This document shows positions 6,500 through 11,528 of a DNA stretch of 11,528 nucleotides, piece after piece. Each line of letters opens with the position of its first letter. Position 1 is the stretch's first letter. Below the pieces are notes generated by a model. It saw nothing but the letters and a program-made list of their open reading frames with translations. It was not told where the DNA came from and did not search any database. This stretch comes from DATGKK01 sp035294725 (GTDB lineage: Bacteria > Actinomycetota > Acidimicrobiia > Acidimicrobiales > Bog-793), in NCBI GenBank assembly GCA_035294725.1, contig DATGKK010000117.1:1-11528 (forward strand), in the 5' to 3' direction. The position numbers and the translations under genes are program-made.

Positions 6500-8085
6500 G
6501 CCCCCGACCTGGATTCGTCCTCGAGGTGGACCGATCGACTCCGCCCACGCTGTTCTGGCACGGCGAGGGCTTCCGCCTCGAGCGCCTGCCGGCGGGCAGC
6601 CGCGTGGTGTACGCCCCCGAGCCCCTTGCCGCCCTGGCCGACCCCGACGCCGAGATCCGCCGCGCCCTCGAGCACCCGCTCGGCGACAGCGCTCCCCTCC
6701 GCTCCCTGCTACGTCCGGGGATGAGGCTCACGATCGCCTTCGACGACGTCTCCCTTCCCCTCCCACCCATGCAGGCGCCTGACGTGCGCCAGCGTGTGGT
6801 GGAGGCGGTGCTCGACCTCGCCGCCGAGGCGGGGGTCGACGACGTCGTCCTCATCGCCGCCCTCGCCCTGCACCGCCGCATGACCGACGACGAGCTTCGG
6901 CACGCCCTCGGCGAGCGGGTGTTCAACGCCTTCGCCCCCCACGGCCTTCTCTGGCAGCACGACGCCGAGGACCCGACGAACCTCGTCCTCCTCGGTCAGA
7001 CCGACCAGGGCGAGGAGGTGGAGATCAACCGAAGGGCGGCCGAGTCCGACCTGCTCGTCTACGTCAACATCAACCTCGTCGCGATGGACGGCGGCCACAA
7101 GTCGGTCGCGACCGGCCTCGCCTCCTACCGGAGCCTCCGGCACCACCACAACGTGCGGACGATGCAGAACAGCCGCTCGTTCATGGACCGCCACCATTCC
7201 GAGCTGCACAGCTCCAACTGGCGGATGGGCCAGCTCATCGCGAAGGCCGGCGTGAAGGTCTTCCAGATCGAGACCACCCTCAACACCGACACCTTCCCCG
7301 AGCAGTTCCGCTTCCTCCAGCGGCGCGAGTGGGAGTGGAGCCTCCGGGACCGGGCCGGCTTCCTCGCGAGCTCGAAGGCGCTCGAGCGCACGCCGCCGGA
7401 GCTCGCGAGGCGGATCTTCCACTCGATCAGGGCCCCCCACCAGATGACCTCGGTGCAGGCGGGAGAGGTCGGCGCCGTCCACGAACGAACCCTCGAGCAC
7501 GTCCATCGCCAGCAGCTCGTGCAGGTCGAGGGCCAGACCGACATCCTCACGATGGGGCTCCCGTTCATCTGTCCCTACAACGTGAACTCGATCATGAACC
7601 CGATCCTCGTCGCCTGCCTCGGCCTCGGGTACTTCTTCAACCTCTACCGGGGCAAGCCGCTCGTGCGCGAGGGAGGCGTCGTGATCATGTCGCACCCGAC
7701 GCCGTGGGCCTTCCACCCCGTCCACCACCCGAGCTACATCGACTTCTTCGAGCAGGTGCTCGCCGAGACGACCGACCTGTTCGAGATCGAGGCCAAGTAC
7801 GAGGCGGCCTTCGCCACCGACCCCTGGTACGTCCACCTCTACCGGACGAGCTACGCCTACCACGGCGTCCACCCGTTCTACATGTGGTACTGGTGCGCCC
7901 ATGCCCTCGCCCACCTCGGCAAGGTGATCGTCGTCGGGGGGGACCGGGCGGCGGTGCGCCGGCTCGGCTTCTCGCCGGCCACCACGCTCTCGGACGCGCT
8001 CGAGATGGCCGAGGACGTCGTCGGGCGGGACCCGACCATCACCCACCTGCACACGCCCCCGCTCCTCATCGCGGACGTGACGTGA
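6496..8085 (+). CDS. LarA-family (DUF2088) racemase/epimerase-like protein, divergent
   Basis: The 529-residue product matches the lactate racemase N-terminal domain family. LarA proteins use a nickel-pincer nucleotide to racemise or epimerise 2-hydroxy acids and related compounds by hydride transfer. Visible family segments are LRPGMRLTIAFDD at 72-84, the ALALHRRMTDDEL block (122-134) and MDGGHKSVATG (197-207). By hand alignment to the Lactiplantibacillus plantarum enzyme, His126 fits catalytic His108, Lys202 fits the cofactor-bonded Lys184, and His218 in HHHN fits nickel ligand His200. Two positions differ: the Arg after DDxS (RP in LarA) is Leu86, and the second catalytic histidine (His174) appears missing. 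The C-terminal half is longer than in LarA, with many His, Trp and Tyr (for instance 400-411 and 453-475), and I cannot assign it. Cofactor genes larB, larC and larE are not in the window. Coupled both sides by GTGA overlaps. Substrate unknown; lactate is unlikely. Confidence 0.8.
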   Translation: MSPRPGFVLEVDRSTPPTLFWHGEGFRLERLPAGSRVVYAPEPLAALADPDAEIRRALEHPLGDSAPLRSLLRPGMRLTIAFDDVSLPLPPMQAPDVRQRVVEAVLDLAAEAGVDDVVLIAALALHRRMTDDELRHALGERVFNAFAPHGLLWQHDAEDPTNLVLLGQTDQGEEVEINRRAAESDLLVYVNINLVAMDGGHKSVATGLASYRSLRHHHNVRTMQNSRSFMDRHHSELHSSNWRMGQLIAKAGVKVFQIETTLNTDTFPEQFRFLQRREWEWSLRDRAGFLASSKALERTPPELARRIFHSIRAPHQMTSVQAGEVGAVHERTLEHVHRQQLVQVEGQTDILTMGLPFICPYNVNSIMNPILVACLGLGYFFNLYRGKPLVREGGVVIMSHPTPWAFHPVHHPSYIDFFEQVLAETTDLFEIEAKYEAAFATDPWYVHLYRTSYAYHGVHPFYMWYWCAHALAHLGKVIVVGGDRAAVRRLGFSPATTLSDALEMAEDVVGRDPTITHLHTPPLLIADVT

Positions 8086-9083
8086 GCAGCTCAGTGGGAT
8101 CAGGCGGCTCGGACCGCTCGCGGCCGGTCTCCCGCTCTCGCCGCCCCGGGAGCGCTTCGAGCTTCCTCCTCCGCTCCCCCACCCGCCCGCTCGGGGCGCC
8201 GCCCCTCCCGGTCGAGCGCCGCACCGGCGTCGAGTACGACACCGAGTGGGCGAGGCGTTACCCGGTCCGCCTCGCCCGGGCGATGATCCTCGACGACCTC
8301 ACCATCCCGACCGTGCGGGCCGTGGCACGACCACGCACCTTCGGTCGTGACGCGCTCGAGCGGCTCGCCGGACCGGTCATCGTGACGGCGAACCACACGA
8401 GTCACCTCGACACCGCGGTCCTGCTCTCCTGCCTCCCGCCCGAGCGCCGCCACCGCACCGTGGTGGCGGCCGCGGCCGACTACTTCTTCGACCGGCACTG
8501 GAAGGCCGCGCTCTCCGCCTTCGGCCTCGGAGCGATCCCGATGGAGCGCCAGAAGGTGAACCGGCGCTCTGCCGACGCCGCGGCCGCGCTCATCGACGAA
8601 GGATGGTCGCTCGTCATCTTCCCGGAGGGGGGCCGCTCCCCGGACGGCTGGGGCCAGGAGTTCAAGGGGGGCGCCGCCTACCTCGCGAAGCGCTGCGGCG
8701 TGCCCGTCGTCCCGGTCCATCTCCGCGGGGCCCGCGCCCTGCTCCCAAAGGGCGGGGACGGCATCAGGGTCCGCCTCCGCCGGGGCGAGATGGAGGTCCG
8801 CTTCGGGGCGCCACTCTGGCCGAGCGAGGAGGAGGACGCGAGACGCTTCTCCGTCCGGATCGAGGCCTCGGTCGCCCTCCTCGCCGACGAGGCCGAGAGC
8901 GACTGGTGGTCAGCCCGCCTGCGCGCTGGCGCAGGTGGCTCCCCCCCGTTCCGCGGCCCGGACGTCTCGCCCTGGCGGCGGGCCTGGTCGCTCCCCGAGT
9001 CGGCCGATCCTGTCTCGCGCCGCAGTGCGCAACCTGCCTCTCACGGGGCCGAGACGGCCACGGAGTGGGACCGCCGCCGCTGA
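8082..9083 (+). CDS. PlsC-like lysophospholipid/glycerol-phosphate acyltransferase
   Basis: A 333-residue enzyme of the PlsC/LPLAT family, which moves an acyl group from acyl-CoA or acyl-ACP to a hydroxyl, typically of lysophosphatidic acid, at the membrane's inner face. The core has the catalytic NHTSHLD at 104-110 (His105, Asp110; HX4D), a Gly-Ala-Ile-Pro-Met-Glu-Arg block at 150-156, the acceptor-binding FPEGGRS at 180-186 and VPVVPVHLRGA at 207-217. About 45 Ser/Arg-rich residues precede the core and a Pro/Trp-rich tail of some 55 residues follows; both look disordered. No clear transmembrane helix is visible, so it may bind the membrane peripherally. GTG 8082 overlaps the LarA-like stop (GTGA) without a clear ribosome binding site, implying translational coupling. 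The much longer upstream frame is a shadow of the LarA-like gene. Last in the operon, it probably acylates the product of the preceding steps; a wax or ether-lipid intermediate is possible but unproven. Confidence 0.86.
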   Translation: MSSSVGSGGSDRSRPVSRSRRPGSASSFLLRSPTRPLGAPPLPVERRTGVEYDTEWARRYPVRLARAMILDDLTIPTVRAVARPRTFGRDALERLAGPVIVTANHTSHLDTAVLLSCLPPERRHRTVVAAAADYFFDRHWKAALSAFGLGAIPMERQKVNRRSADAAAALIDEGWSLVIFPEGGRSPDGWGQEFKGGAAYLAKRCGVPVVPVHLRGARALLPKGGDGIRVRLRRGEMEVRFGAPLWPSEEEDARRFSVRIEASVALLADEAESDWWSARLRAGAGGSPPFRGPDVSPWRRAWSLPESADPVSRRSAQPASHGAETATEWDRRR

Positions 9084-9113
9084 GCGTCACGACAGGCATC
9101 CCGCACGATCGGC

Positions 9114-9119
9114 TAGACA
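9114..9119 (+). promoter_or_regulatory. Putative -10 element, leaderless start of SDR gene
   Basis: TAGACA is followed by exactly 6 nt and then ATG 9126. The TAGACAC heptamer is identical to that before the FAR-HAD gene. The 42-nt gap after the operon suggests a fresh transcription start, not read-through alone. Confidence 0.55.
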
Positions 9120-9125
9120 CGTGGG

Positions 9126-9893
9126 ATGGCTGACTTGTTCTCCATCGCAGGCAAGACCGCGCTCGTCACCGGAGGTTCGCGCGGCATCGGCAAGATGATC
9201 GCCGCCGGCTACGTCGACGCTGGGGCGAAGGTCTACATCAGCTCCCGGAAAAAGGACGTGTGCGACGAGGTCGCCGCCGAGCTCTCCGAGCGGGGCGAGT
9301 GCATCGCCCTCCCGGCCGACCTCTCCACGGAGCAGGAGTGCCGAAGGCTCGCCGGAGAGCTCTCCGAGCAGGAGACGAAGCTCGACATCCTCGTCAACAA
9401 CGCCGGCGCCACCTGGGGGGCGCCCCTCGAGGAGCATGACGAGAGGAGCTTCGAGCGTGTGCTCGCCCTCAACGTGAAGGCGGTGTTCCACCTGACGAAG
9501 TTCCTCCTCCCCCTCCTCCGGGCGGCGGGAACGGCGGACGATCCCGCACGGGTGATCAACATCGGGTCGATCGACGGCATCCACGTGCCGGCGATGGAGA
9601 CGTACTCGTACTCCGCCTCCAAGGCGGCGGTGCACCAGCTCTCCCGCCACCTCGCGAAGCAGCTCGCACCGACCATCACCGTGAACGCCATCGCCCCCGG
9701 GCCCTTCGAGTCGAAGATGATGGCGGCCACGCTCGAGGCCTTCGGGGAGCAGATCGCGGCGAGCGCTCCGATGAAGCGCATCGGTCGGCCCGACGACATG
9801 GCGGGGGCTGCGATCTTCCTCGCCTCCCGCGCCGGGTCGTACGTGACCGGGGCCGTGCTCCCCGTCGACGGCGGGATCGCCGCGCTGCACTGA
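9126..9893 (+). CDS. Classical short-chain dehydrogenase/reductase (SDR)
   Basis: A 255-residue classical SDR, normal length for the family, which oxidises or reduces hydroxyl/keto groups with NAD(P). The cofactor loop is TGGSRGIG at 15-22 with SSRK (39-42) placing Arg41 where NADP-preferring enzymes bind the 2'-phosphate. NNAG lies at 91-94, catalytic Ser148 in INIGSIDG, and Tyr162/Lys166 in YSASK. Asn118 (LALNVKAV) completes the tetrad. The C-terminal GAVLPVDGG is typical of FabG/RhlG/gluconate-5-dehydrogenase-like members. The overall look (FSIAGKTALVTGGSRGIG, KVYISSRK) recalls RhlG-like 3-ketoacyl reductases, but substrate cannot be fixed by motif. The start is supported by the leaderless hexamer; the upstream sequence has no ribosome binding site. 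It follows the lipid operon by 42 nt on the same strand, so a function in the same lipid pathway is conceivable but not shown. Confidence 0.9.
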   Translation: MADLFSIAGKTALVTGGSRGIGKMIAAGYVDAGAKVYISSRKKDVCDEVAAELSERGECIALPADLSTEQECRRLAGELSEQETKLDILVNNAGATWGAPLEEHDERSFERVLALNVKAVFHLTKFLLPLLRAAGTADDPARVINIGSIDGIHVPAMETYSYSASKAAVHQLSRHLAKQLAPTITVNAIAPGPFESKMMAATLEAFGEQIAASAPMKRIGRPDDMAGAAIFLASRAGSYVTGAVLPVDGGIAALH

Positions 9894-9901
9894 CCCAGCC
9901 C

Positions 9902-9913
9902 CGGTCGCGACCG
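9902..9913. repeat. 12-bp perfect palindrome upstream of Fpg/Nei gene
   Basis: CGGTCGCGACCG reads the same on both strands. It lies 26 nt before the -10-like hexamer of the glycosylase gene and 8 nt after the SDR stop. With no loop it is a poor terminator; a dimeric repressor site is possible. Chance is also plausible at this GC content. Confidence 0.35.
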
Positions 9914-9939
9914 CATCGGCACCGGCCGCAGCCTCTCGG

Positions 9940-9945
9940 TAGCGT
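9940..9945 (+). promoter_or_regulatory. Putative -10 element, leaderless start of Fpg/Nei gene
   Basis: TAGCGT matches TAnnnT and leaves exactly 6 nt before ATG 9952, the same geometry as at 1872 and 9114. No ribosome binding site and no clear -35 box. Confidence 0.6.
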
Positions 9946-9951
9946 CGTGGC

Positions 9952-10812
9952 ATGCCCGAGCTGCCCGAGGTCGAGATCCTCGCCCGCCGGCTCGGCGAGA
10001 GAACCGTGGGCCGCCGGATCGAGGCGGTGCAGGTGGCGTCGATCTCGGCCCTCAAGACCTACGACCCGCCCGTCACAGCCCTCGCCGGCCGTGCCATCAA
10101 CTCGGTCGGGCGCCGCGGGAAGTACGTCTGCATCGACACCGGCGGGCTCTGGCTCGTGTTCAACCTCGCCCGCAGCGGCTGGGTCCGCTGGAGGGAACAG
10201 CTCGCGACGAGCGAGGCCCGGCCCGGGCGGGGACCGCTCGCGCTGCGGGTCAGGCTCGAGGACGGCGGCGGGTTCGAGCTCACCGAGATGGCGACCGACA
10301 AGCGGCTCGCCGTCTTCGTCGCGCGCTCCCCACTCGACATCGAGGCCGTCGCCACCCTCGGTCCTGAGCCGCTCGACCCTGCGTTCACCCGGGAGCGCCT
10401 CGGCGAGCTCCTCGCCGCCGAGAGCGGTGACCTGAAGCACGTCCTCTCCCGACAGTCGGTCATCGCCGGGGTCGGCAACGCGTACTCAGACGAGGCCCTG
10501 CACGCGGCCCGTCTCTCCCCGTTCAAGCCGGCGGCGAAACTGAGCGAGGCGGAGCTCACGGCGCTCCACGGCGCGCTCGTCGGCGCCCTCACCGAGGCGA
10601 TCGCCCGGTCGGAGAACCTCGAGCTCGACCAGCTGAAGGACACCAAGCGCTCCGGGATGCGGGTCCACGGCCGCACCGGGCAGGCCTGCCCCGTCTGCGG
10701 CGACACGGTGCGGGAGGTCGCCTACGCCACCCGCTCGCTCCAGTACTGCCCGACCTGCCAGACGAACGGCCGGCTGCTCGCCGACCGGCGCCTCTCGCGG
10801 CTGCTGAAGTAG
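9952..10812 (+). CDS. Fpg/Nei-family DNA glycosylase/AP lyase
   Basis: This 286-residue base-excision repair enzyme removes oxidised bases and cleaves the abasic site. It begins with the diagnostic PELPEVE (after Met loss, Pro is the Schiff-base nucleophile and Glu the acid). Lys57 in RRGKYV, the helix-two-turn-helix Asn176 in GVGNAYSDE, and Arg261 in the zinc finger are in place. The finger is C4: Cys246, Cys249, Cys266, Cys269 (CPVCG and CPTCQ, 16 residues between pairs). The canonical MutM lesion-side loop HLGMSG is replaced by NLARSG at 71-76, so the void-filling Met is Arg. This places it in the broad actinobacterial Fpg/Nei group and not with true MutM, and its lesion preference may differ. 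KRSGMRVHGRTG leads into the finger. The ATG start fits both the leaderless hexamer and the obligatory PELPE. It is expected to be monocistronic. Confidence 0.93.
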   Translation: MPELPEVEILARRLGERTVGRRIEAVQVASISALKTYDPPVTALAGRAINSVGRRGKYVCIDTGGLWLVFNLARSGWVRWREQLATSEARPGRGPLALRVRLEDGGGFELTEMATDKRLAVFVARSPLDIEAVATLGPEPLDPAFTRERLGELLAAESGDLKHVLSRQSVIAGVGNAYSDEALHAARLSPFKPAAKLSEAELTALHGALVGALTEAIARSENLELDQLKDTKRSGMRVHGRTGQACPVCGDTVREVAYATRSLQYCPTCQTNGRLLADRRLSRLLK

Positions 10813-11068
10813 ACCTAGAACCGATCCGATCTTCTCCCCACCGCAGAGTGCCAGGTCCCTACCTCGTGCCTATCTTCCCCGGATCGAGGATCTTGCTGGG
10901 TGAACTTTCGTTGACGACGCGACGAGCTTTCGCCGTCGTATCGAGGATCAGCTGCCGACGCGGAGGACGACACGTTGGTCATACGGTGACGTCACGCACA
11001 GCAAGAAAGAGCGCGACCTCCGACCTCCTCGTCGAAGCGCTCCAATTCAGCCTCGGGGAGCTGATGCC
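10813..11068. other. Intergenic stretch without recognisable gene
   Basis: 256 bases between two converging genes. GC is lower than in the core. A 10-bp direct repeat, ATCGAGGATC, occurs at 10883-10892 and 10940-10949. I see no strong stem followed by a T tract for either flanking gene, and no conserved RNA. It may be decayed coding sequence. Confidence 0.5.
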
Positions 11069-11528
11069 TCATACACCGTTGCGCGGGACCCGTAACTCCC
11101 AGCGTTTCGAGACGACGCTGCGATCGCCGTCGGCAACCTCAAGACCGTGCTCGAGCACAAACTCCGTGCTAGTGCAGCTCATTCGGCCGTGTGCTTCCAC
11201 TTGTGCCGCAACGCCTTGCCTTACGAAGGAGAAGCGCCTCACGGAGACAGCCTCAGCGCTGATAGGGTCGCCCTCTACGATGGTGAACAAGTCGTGTCCG
11301 TCGCTCGTATATCTGATGCCGTCGGGAAGTGCAATGCCAGGGCTACTGCGTGGCCAGACGATCTCGGAGCGTCCGGAAGCAGGCCAGCAACGTCTGGAGA
11401 CTTCGCCGTTGGGTCGAGGAAGAAGCTCAAAGTCAGAATCGCCCTCAAGATCGACCTTGCGCGCTACCGCCGCATCCTTCGTGACTGAGCCATCCAGGAG
11501 GGGTATCACAATCGCACTGGCGTCAGCA
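11069..11528 (-). CDS. CocE/S15-type hydrolase, C-terminal part (gene runs off the window)
   Basis: The minus frame ends at TGA 11069-11071 and stays open to the window end at 11528, so only the last about 152 codons are seen. A GTG at 11509 is just an internal codon. The visible part reads as a beta-rich domain: GIRYTSDGHDLFTIVEGDPISA, repeated short strands, then TEFVLEHGLEVADGD and a closing KRWELRVPRNGV. This resembles the C-terminal jelly-roll domain of CocE/NonD and X-Pro dipeptidyl-peptidase (S15) hydrolases, where a W..xxPR ending is common. No catalytic residue lies in this part, so the activity is unsupported here. GC is lower than in the operon genes, hinting at a different origin or decay. 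It converges on the Fpg/Nei gene. The family call rests on pattern memory only. Confidence 0.5.
   Translation of the reverse strand, partial: ADASAIVIPLLDGSVTKDAAVARKVDLEGDSDFELLPRPNGEVSRRCWPASGRSEIVWPRSSPGIALPDGIRYTSDGHDLFTIVEGDPISAEAVSVRRFSFVRQGVAAQVEAHGRMSCTSTEFVLEHGLEVADGDRSVVSKRWELRVPRNGV

Noticed and set aside
6709..8052. 447-residue minus-strand frame opposite the LarA-like gene
   Set aside because: Composition is Val/Glu/His-rich mirror-codon sequence with no family motifs; the plus-strand gene has clear family blocks and operon spacing.
7329..8081. Long N-terminal extension of the acyltransferase
   Set aside because: It is Pro/Arg-rich sequence in a shadow frame of the LarA-like gene; the PlsC core begins well after GTG 8082.
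10986..11528. Plus-strand frame from GTG 10986 open to the window end
   Set aside because: Its translation is Ser/Thr/Arg-rich and family-like nowhere, while the minus strand over the same bases reads as a plausible folded domain. It is treated as an antisense shadow.
1..11528. CRISPR array, riboswitch, toxin-antitoxin or phage structural genes
   Set aside because: No regular spaced repeats, conserved aptamer-like leader, small paired genes or phage structural motifs were seen on either strand.

Overview
The window comes from a high-GC chromosome, most likely an actinobacterium and plausibly class Acidimicrobiia. That assignment is an inference. It rests on strongly GC-biased third codon positions, leaderless-looking promoters, an actinobacterial-type Fpg/Nei glycosylase and a fatty acyl-CoA reductase fused to a HAD phosphatase. 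No rRNA or marker gene is present to confirm it.

Left part (1-1774) is the decayed edge of a mobile island. GC is visibly lower up to about 1000. It holds a DUF4232-like secreted-protein remnant on the minus strand, a gene-poor stretch, and a tyrosine integrase pseudogene that reads toward, and runs into, the 3' end of a minus-strand tRNA-Val(CAC). The integrase frame is broken twice, each time by a perfect short tandem duplication (4 nt and 7 nt), and once by a stop codon. Its position is what is expected of an element inserted in the tRNA 3' end, with the element on the left.

Middle part (1884-9083) is core-like. A four-helix membrane protein of unknown function is followed by four same-strand genes in which each start overlaps the previous stop by 4 nt: FAR-HAD fusion, zinc-dependent alcohol dehydrogenase, LarA/DUF2088-family protein, and PlsC-like acyltransferase. 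The set can be read as a lipid route: an acyl-CoA is reduced, an alcohol and aldehyde or ketone are interconverted, an epimerase-like protein acts on a hydroxy compound, and an acyl group is then transferred to a glycerolipid-type acceptor. No product is proven. This operon is the best candidate for an undescribed system here.

Right part (9114-10812) has two singly transcribed genes, a classical SDR and an Fpg/Nei DNA glycosylase. After a gap without a recognisable gene, the window ends inside a minus-strand gene that resembles the C-terminal domain of CocE/S15-type hydrolases.

The protein genes that are not coupled to an upstream gene, and the tRNA, carry a TAG-starting -10-like hexamer just before their 5' end. 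In three protein genes exactly 6 nt separate it from ATG, which suggests leaderless transcription. Genes inside the operon instead use 4-nt overlaps, two of them with purine-rich ribosome binding sites.
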